Shown in pieces: positions 49,801-60,000 of a stretch of DNA of 60,000 nt. Under the pieces are notes generated by a model. That model did not search any database. It was not told the DNA's origin and saw nothing but the letters and a program-made list of their open reading frames with translations. Position numbers and translations under genes: made by a program. Source of the DNA: Tubiluchus corallicola (lineage: Eukaryota; Priapulida; Priapulimorpha; Priapulimorphida; Tubiluchidae); NCBI GenBank assembly GCA_030141605.1, contig JAQGDQ010000012.1, positions 1,198,359 through 1,258,358 of the forward strand. Reading direction: 5' to 3'. Each line of letters opens with the position of its first letter. The stretch's first letter is position 1.

Positions 49801-50082
49801 GAACATAACGAACGACAACCAGGGTCACCACAAATACGTCAAGGTTTACCAGTACTACATCGGCGGCGGCTGTTGCCAATGTACGCAGCTTCCCCTCTGG
49901 ATGAACAAAATAAGCCCGTGCCACCAATGAGATTAGAAAGTCTACCCAAATCGTCCAACGAAAATAATTTCAACTTTGATACTGAAAGAGGCTTAGTTCG
50001 AGAAGTTCACAATCTCAATCAACAAGATGCTCCTACTTTGGTTGACCGAAGTTCTGATGAAAGGACTTACTATCCACCCTGA
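43804..50082 (+). CDS. 2092-residue Ser-rich, probably disordered protein of unknown family
   Basis: The whole CDS is one exon. The first ATG in the exon (43804, G at -3) opens 2092 codons ending in TGA. A GTG-initiated extension to 43777 is not credible because a stop precedes it. The sequence is rich in Ser, Asn, Asp and Gln with no recognisable globular domain, signal peptide or membrane segment. Visible elements: RKRVSFS at about 296-302, a PP1-docking RVxF-type motif followed by acidic residues; poly-Thr near 579; Q/P-rich 675-690; a conserved-looking helical block (EMAIKYQQYDLKRKALERKN) near 757-776; SVDWEDIGLQLHKKY near 1146-1160; a basic helix (VKMERKLERLRLEME) near 1229; another near 1611-1645; and a Pro/Gln/Ser-Pro-rich tail with GSP repeats at 1810-1845. 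These suggest a phospho-regulated scaffold or adaptor; that is inference. Codon pattern and length make it a real gene. I do not recognise an orthologue. Confidence 0.85.
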   Translation: MISMLKSLGKSHQHFISATTDGSTNIVNGDDQRNGDVCSADKKIPNRADSEQELKNNQQVLINGLPDLALDAESEFANYNGSERKAGKDSRFKISPSVFSETKNIESPSTDMKYNASGTRVKVSSCKKPNSCDTMSSVMDSVTTLSCEPSLANGSSSVATECSSSDISADSVQAKPEDEVPEPISTNKQSECEELDIDFALGIVDVRGKSSEKKSVDARSESKTGLPNKTNASLYGCQNEVNDSDDDVSNKILDILVEECSHLNNKVVNKHDQFDLGVLQNGILKNCVKFRDDSIRKRVSFSNSVTEVSFEVDSDSSTDNESTAEDSAVSGCENLSLTDRLAAIKDHLNYTIEASTTVPAEDNVEKIYSCVTGNITSGPILCEGEADFSSNNSLPVTQDSLADSCVTNSEAKPFSRVTSNENTSNADALIPTPYRLPRLIYQPGQNSESTNTATANVTGVYSDAHSGPLLEIFNAQSINNHNIECNDVNSGIYYCNGKTGDLDFENRHISNDIVDQSGDELTRESNNAISKENNGVSVSKPNEEHLAMFVQSEYKVKPDRGSHAPDSTGLLADDKQTDKTTTTTSTSQLLGHLVEMDIDDALQTRGEFVSKNSKVSAGNDDYSCNLALNKSQPSIMGSDQKTDYCISRKPDKNRADVTFSSNELLPSSPASTTQESQQAPQQTPLSLLLSPSLKQTDITQEDRIWRREMSPGVDDEDSDSSTASQDTMIRRSPVKSIRVPQQDNDHSLVTLEHRENAEMAIKYQQYDLKRKALERKNLNLRIGHCPALRRTAAAGVDESSCNDLEEKLKMLNLFEKGSQATNTPDALSDNCNIGSSGQCAGMEKISENTSSEYVSAVESNGEKCPNPQNFPASLVQTVVSCIPAVPCNLSVGKLADNCSSKTSNDCLTLDSIITSKTDLDMLITVASVTTANSVEQKSVLSPCCASPGSLDVVMDEKLNVAVGKSADNLVERFYDPTDYRPQCSSGDSCVQDRSPFSPSKSNTEKRGSNYTDVKEDNTVVAQCSDKLTSETNDFTEASSIESISSGNIALNTSKIACRVDEVKPHTVAAAAYTSRATQSFNQIKTNNQSVLARKPESHTAAGNDPFKEKLSRTKFEAKAKPVKMILPQMNHQAGERKSESSSYSNSVDWEDIGLQLHKKYQSNNVNDLLYSIHTSYGMADQLDQLDLDFPDVKNLDRDTSVYLSETEASNDNICSSPSQRTTDTHEQRVKMERKLERLRLEMEKTCFSSRVKNRARGRQKRNPDRFCFSDVEDDNEVESMSPSDDRFYMSDSECVRGSKTKKRSNKSYTEKDLNQVFHRLQIPQNVGRIYSDDEVTRVITNSLQRHVENEIVRNSMDNLLDTPDHYSPDWDQIGFSDSELLSDGRTKPDPKLLGNGDIHLRVDEASHKRLDVSGPTYEQHYPTAEPNFAMYAQSQKKHIKYESRLPIPNKPIYKPPGIPISDQSPARSVPIKRMPDMQYHLKKNTNRNTGACNTPSANAKPSRKPDSLTPDKQKEEKTNRQALQLEVESNAQSKNANAIDPVQQRLSRPSRIFCNFFKKQKLNISRALSPERKEKSSQPSLNSDQIRKKMQANLSKATISEPQNLRRITHSADKSDELKKFVSQDYQRIRKVCERYKRDERDDFESPNRSDSISSGQRPKFCTSAEIYQQLESRVRPPRVQPRSDSAPLNGVDHTRSGRQGVARSQSLIAGRPDKVHLRNRIESPGSSSSAPTIVEEQLANSIDSSPQHGHRGNIINIRQQQVFLENGHSGSCHQVKNKTKIIRPNASGRSEIPRSGLSSIVHDQQGYMRGSPGHHGSPLRGGSPQQGQSPASQQRRQVSPQFAQTSPISVPNNQSHPIGPVPHSQMNGFIRKSADTSLQLPLAQVLSSNIPETEVSGASPSQNVKLVTRYTNNGAFIQLAYKASPQTPSPIATNRHEVEPPPLHSQKLLNDFQNPKITHDSSLIYQHHNTQANYPHGVNGWNDPGVLPHRGMPYRYGYEHNERQPGSPQIRQGLPVLHRRRLLPMYAASPLDEQNKPVPPMRLESLPKSSNENNFNFDTERGLVREVHNLNQQDAPTLVDRSSDERTYYPP

Positions 50083-51750
50083 ACGAATGTATCATATTAA
50101 AAAACTAAGATTGTTTCCTGTTCAGAAAGTGATGCAATATTCATCTCAGGCAATGCTTGGATCGGTGACCACTGATGATGTGCACAACTGTACCACGTAC
50201 TGGGGTTTATAGCACATGATAATAGTTGTATAACTATTATGTAAGTTGGGTGAGATATTAACTTATTTTTCTGGCTACATTGGTTATTGTAAAAGCTACG
50301 CCTGTGTGTTAGTGTTTCGAGCAAAAGCAATGCCATTTAAATTGGTCTGTTCAATCAGCATTCTAATAGCTGTTACAGTTATGTAAGCTGTTTAAAATTT
50401 ATGACCGTACATGACCTATAAACACAATACATGTAAAATTTTCTTACTGCTAAAATCATTACTGCATTTAAAATCTTACAAAATGATTACCTAGAGGCAT
50501 ATTTTTTGTGTATAGTAAACTAAACGGGTCAATCTGAGGAAATTGTCTTTTGCTTAAGTGATAATAAAATGACACTGAGGAATTTAACATAATAGCAGTT
50601 TTCAAAACATCTCAAGTTTGTTGAGTTAAAAATTTGCTTTCTGATAAAGATGTTGTTGATATTTTGCTTTTCAGCATTCTACACAACCTTGAACGCCTGT
50701 TACGATGTTTAAACATATAATTTACAACATCTACGTTGACAATTAGATGCTCATGGCGATGTATAATTTAGAGTAATGATTTAGAATTATATATATTTTT
50801 TGTGAAGTCGCTAACGCGCTTTTAAAAATGGTTGTTTCAAATGTTTATGAAAAGACATGTGAGTATTGAGTACATGCATATTTAAACTCGGCTATGTACT
50901 AAGAATTGTTTGTTTAGTATCACTAAAATGCGCTTGGTCAGCAGATTTAAAGTTATTATATTTATGGAATTAATGTTAGAGTGATTAAATTTAAGAAATT
51001 TATTACAATAACTCTGTTATGATTCTGTACAGATAGATCACAAAGTGAATTTTGATCGTATAGAATATAAGGTTATGCTGCATACAATGCACTAGAATGT
51101 AAGAATACCTGTTGTAAATAATTGTTTAAAGTAACAGATTTTAACTAATGATTATTAAATGATTTTTACGGTTTCAGTGTGTCTGTGCTTAGGTAAAACA
51201 TTCTGTAATTTTTGTACGGTTTATTTTTAACTAATGTATCATGTAACATGACTACCACTAATTTAAAAACATTGTTTCTTTGATTTTGTTATTTTATTTT
51301 TAGAAGCAAAAAACGACAGTAATTTTTTTACTTTTTAATTTCAATGAAATTTCTACACCTTACAAACGCTTTAGTTAAACATTTGTAATACATCTTCGCG
51401 ATACTGATTTTTTATTTTTCATATTTCAAGTACAATACTATAGCTAGTAGTTCAACATTTAGGTTAGAAAACATATACTCGTATACGACAATGTAATTAA
51501 ATTATAATTAAATACAATGTAATTTACAAATTCTTTACATTGGGTAAATAAATGCAAAATCTAAATAAATTTTACACTCTGTTCAAACCTAATCTTGCAG
51601 GCAGTTTTGCATCGACTAATATAATCGATTATATTACTGTGACTGTAACAGGCAAACACGTTTAGTGCACTAATATTTCATCTATTTATTACAGTCAATT
51701 AAGGGTCATTTACTCTTGTTAATAAATAGGCCACAAGTCTAGACCGTTTT
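50083..51750 (+). other. 3' UTR of the large gene with poly(A) signals
   Basis: AT-rich sequence without open frames follows the stop. AATAAA signals occur at 50563-50568 and again near 51546 and 51564, so the 3' UTR could be about 0.5 or 1.5 kb. Nothing else is seen. Confidence 0.5.
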
Positions 51751-53626
51751 ACATCTTCCTCGGAGTTACCGACAGCATACAAAAGCTACTTGTAGTTAAA
51801 GGGCGTCATAAACTTTCGTAGTAGAAGTATTGCTATTGATTTTTTCGGAAAACATTTAAAATCTATATTATTATAATCTATACTGCTAAAAGTACATTAT
51901 TTTAAAGCCAAAATGTTATTTTTTTAAAGCAGAAGTACTTAAAGAATTACGCATCTGCTCTTTATTAGCACAACGCTGCTGCCTAGGCCTACTGTGGTAT
52001 GATGTGTTAGGAAGCATGGGTAAAAACAACATTAACTCCTCATTATATATGTGACCACAAATTCAATGTCGCTAATGAAATTATAAGCTACATTAATTCA
52101 AAATGTCTATTACACAATACTCTATTGTAATATATCACTTCGAATTTCTTTAGTTTAAACAAGGTGACTATAAAAAAATCTGCAAAATTTTTGTATGTAT
52201 GCACGGCCCTCGATTTGTTACCCTAAGAGACTATCTTCACACAAATGACAATGTGTATTATGACTGCAGATCAGATCTACAATGTGCCTGGGCGTGAGCC
52301 TTGCATCTTTATCTATCAGTCGAAGCCGTTAATGAAGCTGACCAGACAAGTAATTTTCAAGATGAACGATACAGCTAAAAATGATACTCTAAGATTAGGC
52401 ACTAGACTGGCCATTCGGATTGTGTGTGCATCCTCTGTCAGTGTAGTAAATACATACCCATATGCAGGATATGGCAGATGAAGTGGCGACTATTCAACCT
52501 TCCCACTTATTGGCCAGAATTGCTGTTGCTTACAACAACAGCAACGACAACGACAGCGATGGCAAAAGCGACAACAACAACAACAACAACAACCACAAAC
52601 AATAACAAGAAAAAAGAATACATGCACAATTTTAAAACTGCAGGATCAGCAGCAGCAACAGCAACAGCAACTGCCAACAACCACGACAACAACAAAAAAT
52701 AGCTGTAATTTCATGGCACTGTCGCCATAAGCAGTCATTGTGTTTTCATAATATAAACTCTTTAATAGCTTTTCAGTGTCGCCTACGAAAAACATGCGTT
52801 TGAAGGAGCTTGAAAATTGTTGGATTACGTTCTGATCGTTTCTTCCTATTCAACTACTATAAATTATCTATAGGTCAAGAAACTTTCGTTACAGTAATTT
52901 ATTACATTAAATTCGAAAATTATTTCATTTCCTCGAGCATTATCGCGCATATCTTTACGCTACTGTGGTTTGAAAAGTTTGTCTGACCGAGATCATCAAC
53001 AACCAACTTTTTTACATATATTTAATTGATATAAAATTATTATGACAACCGCAGAGTTATTGTTATGATAATAAATAAAGTCACAAAAGTGCCAATTCTT
53101 AATAAAATAGCTTGAGTAAGTATGCAACTGGAAATTTTCGGCTGTCATTCTACCTTTGGCGACTTAAGCCGCTTTCAACTATTCGCTGTGCGTGCGATCT
53201 GGAAATCGCACCTCACTAGACGAAGACAGGCTCTTTCAATTATAATGCCCGTCCCAATTCACCAACCTCGATCACGACTATAGAAAGGTGGAAGAGTGCT
53301 TTTAAATTAAAATGTAGTAAAGCGGGGGACAATTCCACAATTCACATTTTCCAAATTCCATAAGTCTGTAACATTATAAATTCTTCTTTAAACATAAGAT
53401 GGCATTCCTAAATTCCGTGAGGAATAAAAAACTGGAAAACCAACAGGTTTGTGCTAGTCATTATTAATAAAAATCTTGATATCAGTAATATAATAACTAA
53501 TTAATTACCTACGAAATTTCACGCTCTAAATGAATGAAAAAATCCAATTAATTAGAATCACTCTAGTGTGCGTATCTTACATTAAAAATACAGAATTTAG
53601 TTTGCTTTGATCACTCAAATACGGAG
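51751..53626. other. intergenic DNA with CAA/CAG-type repeats
   Basis: Imperfect ACAACA and GCAACA repeats at 52532-52610 and 52647-52697 create low-complexity Thr/Val open frames on both strands; these are not genes. Otherwise AT-rich and featureless. Confidence 0.6.
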
Positions 53627-53698
53627 GATACAGTGACCTAGTGGTCTAAGGTGTCTGCCTTGTAAGCAGAATGTTCTGGTTCAATACAGACTGTGTCA
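53627..53698 (+). tRNA. tRNA-Thr(UGU)-like gene with shortened T arm
   Basis: A 7-bp acceptor stem (GATACAG with CTGTGTC, one G-T pair), a D arm (ACC/GGT with TAGTGGT loop) and a perfect 5-bp anticodon stem (TCTGC/GCAGA) with loop CTTGTAA give anticodon TGT, Thr. Box A-like TGACCTAGTGG and box B-like GGTTCAATAC are present. A TTTT pol III stop lies 24 bases downstream (53722). The variable region plus T arm is 20 rather than 22 bases and the T stem pairs for only four bases (TCTG/CAGA). It may therefore be a decayed copy, a tRNA-derived SINE head or an unusual functional gene. Confidence 0.55.
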
Positions 53699-53906
53699 CA
53701 ACTGTTTCACATTACCCGCTCTTTTAAACCTTTCGTTAAAATTTATTTATTATATCGATTTGTACCATAACAAAAGTGTCGGGAAAATTTTTTGTAAAAT
53801 GTGAACTTTGCAGACATTTTTAGAAAAATGAAATTGCAAATTTACTGTTATATTCTTTACTTTACCTCCAAACTTTAAGTAAAAACCATGGGCAAAAAGT
53901 AATTAC

Positions 53907-54349
53907 CCGTATTTTCCCGTGTATAAGAGACCCTCTTTTGCTCAGAATTTTCACTTTAAAAATAGGGGGTCTCTTATACATGGGAGTAAGTCTTTTCAAT
54001 AAGATGCATAAATTGTGACACTAATGATTTTAAAGAAATAAGTGCTCTACAACTGTTTTATTTCGAATAATTATAGTTTCCTTTCAATAAATCTTCTCCA
54101 TGGCTAAATTCTAATGATAAAATTAATGTACCGGGCAAGTTATTATTTTTTTAAATGTCTCTTTGGTATTGGAGAGAAATCGATTGTTCTGCAGCCAATC
54201 AACGCATCTGCATAAGCTCTATGCTTAATTTAATGATTTCTATGATGAATAAAGTTATTCATTACCAAAAAACTTTTTTCCAGAATTTTTGCCTAAAAAT
54301 TGAAGGGGTCTCTTATACACAAGGGTCCCTTATACATGGGGAAATACGG
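53907..54349. mobile_element. 443-bp MITE with TA-flanked inverted termini
   Basis: The left end starts CCGTATTTTCCCGTGTATAA and the right end is its near-perfect inverse (TTATACATGGGGAAATACGG), about 27 bp with few mismatches. The inner motif GGGTCTCTTATACA or its inverse occurs four times: once inverted at about 53916 and directly at about 53965, 54305 and 54323. TA follows the right end and lies one base off the left end, fitting a Tc1/mariner or pogo-type target site. There is no transposase. An open frame inside (54155-54388) is not a gene. Confidence 0.75.
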
Positions 54350-54739
54350 TATAGCTTCGCACTGATCATCAAAGGTAAACAAATGTAAAAAATTTTCTAA
54401 TTTTATTGGCTGGGAAATAAGAATAAGAGTTTCACGATTTACCTGACAAATGTAGTGTGATACTTTTAAATCCTGCTTTATGTTACTATATACAGCTCAT
54501 TGAGCTTAAGCAAAATTAAAAACCTATCGCTTGGTAAATAATGGCCTTACATAATCTACTAATGAATGTCTACTGATCAAAGTGGAATATAGGGTAAACC
54601 AACCCTAAAGTTGAAATATCCATCCTTAGTTTTTACGTTTTGCTAGAAAACGTGTGGCATTTTTATTCTTTTTAATTAATATACTACTGCTTGATGTGCG
54701 TGTTATGCTAATTTATTATTGGAATTGCCATCGCTACTA
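54350..54739. other. intergenic, nothing recognised
   Basis: AT-rich sequence between the MITE and the ACT microsatellite; no coding or repeat signal was noticed. Confidence 0.5.
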
Positions 54740-54983
<244 letters not shown>

Positions 54984-55296
54984 GTTACTGCTAATAAGTC
55001 GATTATAACTGCGGAAATATTCTTGGAAAGAAATGGCAGAAAACTTCTCGGTGTAACATACAAAAAGCGAAAGGAGAGAACTTACTTCTTAATTATAAAG
55101 ATCTTACTTTTTTGTTATTCTTCTGGTGCTTGCTGTCCTTATACATGACCTGCGTAATTGCTTACGTAGTCTTAAGGCCTGCAGTTACCTAGAGCTAGAC
55201 CAGTCTGTGTTGCCACCTGCCGAGAAAAATGCGAAATATAGTTCAAACATCACTAACTAGCATAACTACTACTGTTACTAAATATATACTATTGCT

Positions 55297-55299
55297 AAC

Positions 55300-55340
<41 letters not shown>

Positions 55341-55385
55341 GCATCAGCAGCAGCAGTAATAGCAACAACAGTACTGCAGCAGTTT
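55297..55385. repeat. imperfect (CAG)n microsatellite
   Basis: AGCAGCAG runs are interrupted by CAA, CAT and TAA units. It lies 310 bp from the ACT array and is not in a recognised coding frame. Confidence 0.9.
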
Positions 55386-56375
55386 ACTATGAACTACTGC
55401 AGCGCTCTTGAAAGTATGTTTGAAATAGGTTTCTCTCTGGACACTACTCGGGGAGCTTTGAAAATTTTCTTAGTAGAGTCTGATTATTTTTGTAGATTTG
55501 AGTTGTAACTACAAGTGCGGCACAAATCCAGCTTTGCTTTTACTACTTTATCACTGATTTTTATTTCTTTGTGCTTTAGTGATAGTGATGCTGTGCTCCT
55601 GTCTTGATAAGAAAATGACAAAAAAGACAAGCAAAAACGATTAACGCCCGCAAGCTCATCCAAATCTCGACTTTGAGGTAGTGTATTCTTCAACAATACC
55701 GAGTGACTCACGGAGAACTTCGGAGATTGGAATCAACTATAGATGTGTATTACACGGGGCTAAACTTGAAAGGATTGCAGACGGTCATGTTATAACTAAA
55801 TTGCGCTGCACAGTACTTGTACAGAGTGTACCCTTCTTGTTTAGGACTAGTCCGTTTTTTGCTGTTTCTAAAAATGCTCCTTCGGGTAAAGAGTGGCAGT
55901 TCAATACCAGGAGCAGTAGTGGGATAATACAAATGCCCTCAAAATTTTCTTAAATCTCGAATTCCTTAAATACCAAAATGGCCAACGATTTGTTCTGACG
56001 TTTCAAATTAAGACGGGTGCTAGGTGCACAAATGCTTGGCAAAGAAATGTTATCATTCTTTTGCACAGATTTAAAAAAATCATAAAAAAGCGTAGGTCTT
56101 TTTAAGCAATTTTGAAATTAGTCTTTTTTAAAATGGAATGTAACGAATCAGTTAGCATGTTCAATTGTTACTATCGCGAAATGCGTTAAAATGTAGCTAA
56201 AAAGTATAGGCCTGGTGTAAAAGTGAGAAAGTTGAGAAACGGGGAATGCACGAATCCCTTGCATAGATGGAGCCACCGACTAATAAAAAGTCACACAAAT
56301 CTCAAAATCACCGATCCATACGGCCCAAAGCCGTCAACTGCATTCCAGTGGCAAATCTAATTATTATTGACGAGC
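55386..56375. other. intergenic DNA upstream of KIBRA
   Basis: Short open frames on both strands at 55480-55955 overlap each other and show no family signal. It may contain distal KIBRA promoter elements. Confidence 0.4.
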
Positions 56376-56379
56376 TGTG

Positions 56380-56402
56380 ATTGGTCAACTTCCGTGACGT
56401 CA
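56380..56402 (+). promoter_or_regulatory. KIBRA promoter: CCAAT, ETS and CRE sites
   Basis: Inverted CCAAT (ATTGG, 56380-56384), an ETS-type ACTTCCG (56388-56394) and a perfect CRE (TGACGTCA, 56395-56402) lie within 23 bases, 128 bases before the predicted KIBRA start codon. This is a typical compact TATA-less animal promoter. It places the transcription start at about 56410-56450. Confidence 0.6.
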
Positions 56403-56529
56403 GAAGAATACTATGCGGTGGGGTAATGAGTTCTGTCAGTTTAGGAAAGAAAATGGTGGCTGGCCTGTGCGTGATTTGTGCGAAAAAACCGATTTAGATG
56501 TGCTGAATTCAGTGGTATTACAGCGAAAT

Positions 56530-56657
56530 ATGCCAAAGAGAAAAAATGGGGAATTGCCACTACCCGATGGCTGGGATATGGGTCGAGATTATGATGGGAA
56601 AGTCTTCTTTATTGACCACAAAACTCAACATACAACTTGGGTTGACCCGCGAGACAG
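56530..56657 (+). CDS. KIBRA/WWC protein, first coding exon (WW domain 1)
   Basis: KIBRA (WWC1-3) is a cytoplasmic scaffold that activates the Hippo pathway through Merlin and Warts/LATS and also acts in polarity and membrane traffic. The exon encodes [20 protein letters not shown], close to the KIBRA N-terminus, and the first WW domain: W at residue 15, DGKVFFIDH, and the second aromatic in TTWVDPRDR. The donor CAG|GTATGC ends the exon two bases into the codon after DPRD, as in other KIBRA genes. The frame is open further upstream to 56413, but that ATG is only 11 bases from the CRE, and the family starts at the MP- position, so 56530 (A at -3) is chosen. The second WW domain and the C2 region lie beyond the window. 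Confidence 0.9.
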
Positions 56658-59600
56658 GTATGCATTGTGTTATTGCGGTTCTTAATTAATTTATATAGGA
56701 AGAGTACAGTTTTTTACATATTTTCGTGGAAAAGCCATACGAGCTGGGCGTTCAAAGCTAAATAGCAAATTGGCAATTGTTGTAAGCTTAGCTTGCAGCG
56801 CAGGCCTGATCAGTTAGAAATTTTATGCTATATTCTGTGATTTAATTAACACAGGTTAGGTACAAATTACATGAACTGTATGAAAGGTCACTGCATTATT
56901 TAACTTAAACCAACACTTTGTTATTGAAAGAGGTAGCATCTTTGAATATGAGCATTTGTATTCTTATCTACTTTGCATTGTAACCTTCAAACTGTGTAGC
57001 AAACCATAGAACGATGTAAATATTAATGTAATAATATTTTTAAACATTGGTGCACCAATGTCTTGTACTTTTTGTAGCTACTGAACTAAAACGTTTACAG
57101 TAGAAGTAAGCTATTTAAATAGACTGACTGTGTGTTTATTTATACATTTGGTTTATATTACCAAAGATACCAAATTTATTTCTTCATTTCAAAGTGTCAA
57201 AAAGTTGAGCCATTCTTTTTTATTGTTTTAATATTTGTGAAAGCCAATCTGTTTGAGGCATGCATGCAGTAGTACTGCAATAGCAGTGCAATGCTGATAT
57301 GTATTTATAAATCGAGGTTGCTCTTTTATAGAGGCAGAATGGATACCATATTTCATTCATGTCAAAGATAAATTATATTTCAAAGTATTTGTGTGTGATG
57401 CCTTTTTCTGTTATATATAATAGGTTTCATTTTTTGAGTACATTTGAATACAACTCACAATATTGAGCAGCAGGTTGCATTACAAAAATACATAATTTTT
57501 CACTCTAATTACTAAAGTTAATGTACATTTCTGGAATTCAATTCTCCCTGAATTTCTGAAGTGAAATGAATCAGTTGGATAGCGCTTTCTAAAGCAAAAC
57601 TAAAGAAATTAAAAGTGATAAATAGAAATGAATAAAAAACGGAATATCCTTCATACATACTTGAATTATGTTTCACAACCTGCTGCTGCATTCATATTCG
57701 GCTGTGACTTGATTTAGTTAATTTTATCTGATTCTAATTTTGTTTATGATTTTTATGCTAACAGCTTTTTTATGTGCTATTAGGCGTGCCTGCGTGCAAA
57801 GGTTGGCTTTGGTTTGCTAGTTTTGATTTTGCTGCTTTTGGCGACTGAGTTTCTGTAATACATAGTGATGCACCTGACGCATTTGCTTTTGACGCAGACT
57901 GTCCTATTCAACACTTGTTGATATTTTTAATACATTTTATTGCTGATAGCAATGGTAATTTATAGGCAATAAAAATATTTTAGCACAACTGCTATAAATA
58001 CTTTTGTTTGGTAGCTACAAAATTTACAATTCATTTTAGGCCATAATATAAAAGGTTTATAAGTTTTTAAGTTTTTTGCATGCGGTGGTCATGTTAGAAT
58101 ATTGAACTCTAAACTCTGCCATGTATTTTGGTTGAGCCTCATGCGCTCTTTTCAGCTATTTTCGTGTTACGACATTTTTGTTTTTTACCCCACCCATTTG
58201 TAACAGATCGCAAGGCCATATAACTCTAACCCAGTTCTTGGCTGTTTGCAGTGGTCATAATATCTGGGCTATGTCCACGACGACAGCAGTATTCTGCTAG
58301 CCGCTTACACGTTGCACCTCTACACACATATCAGCTAGAAACAATATATAAGCATACTGGAATAACTTAGACCTCTCTCCGATTCGCTCGCTCTTTCTCT
58401 CTCCGTGATCTAACTTCTGGCGTAGCATCTTGGCCTCACATTCGTCATTAACAGTTACTGTTTCTTTGTCTTGTTTACGTAATTTTTTATGGAAATTATT
58501 TAACAACTTAAAAGTGGAAAGTGAAATAAATTGTCTATTATATGTGCTAAGATGCAATGTGAAATTCGCTGAGCTTATACTTATTCGATTTCGTATAACT
58601 ACAGGTCTCGGTAGTCTTGGCAAAATTAGTATACAAAAGTTTGCATTTGTCGGCATCGCTGAGCTATACTTATGCTCATCAGTCATTTTTTACTGGCGCA
58701 ACACGCGGCTGTATGTTATTATTTTCTTTATCATGTGAACACAGTTTTTGGGGTGCTACAAGTTTGAATGATATTCATGAGCTACTCTCTTTCAAACAGT
58801 ATTATTAAAATAAAAAAGCTCTGTGTATTTTGCTTTTCTGTACTTAACAATAAAACTGCGCATTCACGTTCAGTCTGTATAATGAAGGGCCATTTCGTTG
58901 TTAAATGGTGTTTAAACTATCGTGTGTAAGTTTCTGTAATCACCGTCATATTGTGCTCGACAGAAATAGCTTGTAAATTCACTCTGTTCTTTTATCAATA
59001 ATTATTTTTCGGTTAGTTTTGTCGGGCCACCAAACATTCCAGGCCGATGATTTCATAATATGCAGCTGTACATACCTGTGCACTCAGTCATGGCCCATAC
59101 TACACAGACTGTACGTGTATTAATCATTTTACCTGGTTGGGCCTTTAGATTTTTGCACCTGCGGGGGACGGGGATAATTAATGAAGTTCTCGTAGCGGAA
59201 TGATTGAAAAGTTCAGAGCGGTTTACGCTTTGTTGAATGTGTTGTGTGAATTAATTCTTGTTTCGTAAAATTACTTACGTCCACAGATTTCATTTTCACA
59301 ATTTTCTGGCAGTCTATGCAGAAGTCGTAACTTGATAATTTCGAACTTGTAATAATGAACACAAGCCGTATGAACTATACACAAATGTTTATTGTTCCAA
59401 ATTCAAAATTTTATCTGTAATATCAAGTAAAAGGATAAAAATAAAATCGTGTCGCTGTTTGAAAAGAATCCTTATTGTTCCAAATCCTGTTGCTTTACAG
59501 TATTACTCCTGAATGAGTTTAGTGGTGCTCAATACATACCATGCGATGGTTCGGACAGAATTCGGATTCGGAAAATTCACTTAGTGACAGTTTGGCTAGA

Positions 59601-60000
59601 TTTGATGACGAAATGTCATTTAGCTGCTTATGTCGTTGCTTGTGGCTTATCTGCAAGTTAAGTTATATAAATCCATTTGCATGTAGCTGTATTACAAGAT
59701 TAAAGATATTATTGGAGAGAGATGATTAGCTACGGTGTTGAGCTGCGATAGTTAAACAGCCTCGAGTTTAGTTAACTAATAAATGGATTGGTGCTTCGGG
59801 GTGATTTCTTTTACTATACTGCCTCTGACCATTTTTCTCATTGAAGAACCACCATATTGAATTCTGACTTACTGTGTGTCGAATTACAGTATGTGGGTGC
59901 ATGCTGAAATCATATACCTTTGATAGATAATTTACTTCTTTCAAACAATTAACTAAGCACGTGAAATGCTGAAAATTCGAGTAATTAAAATAAAGGTAAC
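56658..60000 (+). other. KIBRA intron 1 (incomplete)
   Basis: From the donor to the window end no exon for the second WW domain was found, so the intron exceeds 3.3 kb. Overlapping open frames on both strands at 58297-58738 have no family signal. A weak minus-strand exon candidate lies near 59277-59311. Confidence 0.6.

Noticed and set aside
58297-58738. 129- and 102-codon frames on opposite strands in KIBRA intron 1
   Set aside because: They overlap each other, have no motif and no splice support.
59277-59311. Minus-strand exon candidate (CQKIVKMKSVD) with GTAAGTAA donor
   Set aside because: Only 35 bases, acceptor moderate, no partner exon visible.

Overview
The window is AT-rich, gene-sparse DNA from an invertebrate animal. 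The evidence is spliceosomal introns, animal-only extracellular and signalling families (glypican, secreted ADA2-type adenosine deaminase, KIBRA), abundant microsatellites and small non-autonomous DNA transposons. I cannot name the species. Nothing suggests a prokaryotic, organellar or viral genome.

Layout. From 1 to 9.5 kb there is no confident gene, only a candidate exon near the left edge and a CCAAT/CRE promoter-like site at 5.76 kb. From 9.5 to 23.4 kb three genes lie on the minus strand. They are a complete glypican in one exon (9543-11369), a complete ADA2/ADGF adenosine deaminase in one exon (16427-17998), and, not visible as a long open frame, three spliced exons (23270-23359, 22626-22770, 20337-20468) that join in phase. 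Those exons encode the N-terminal domain of a peptidylarginine deiminase (PADI), the calcium-dependent citrullinating enzyme. Its catalytic exons were not found in the window. From 23.4 to 43.7 kb the sequence is mostly repeats and AT-rich DNA, with two CpG-richer islands (about 28.0-28.8 and 33.0-33.7 kb).

From 43.7 kb the genes are on the plus strand. A large exon (acceptor at 43730) carries a 2092-residue, serine-rich, probably disordered protein of unknown identity with a PP1-docking-type RVSF motif (CDS 43804-50082). It is followed by a microsatellite- and transposon-rich stretch (52.5-55.4 kb) with a tRNA-Thr-like sequence and a 443-bp inverted-repeat element. The first coding exon of KIBRA/WWC (56530-56657, WW domain 1) follows, with a CCAAT/ETS/CRE promoter just upstream. 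The rest of the window is KIBRA intron 1.

The genes do not form one pathway. Glypican (cell-surface heparan sulfate co-receptor) and ADA2 (secreted, extracellular adenosine) act outside the cell, KIBRA feeds the Hippo pathway, and PADI modifies arginine in proteins. The points most worth following up are the invertebrate PADI exons, the 6.3-kb single-exon orphan gene, and several fold-back DNA structures in introns and intergenic DNA.
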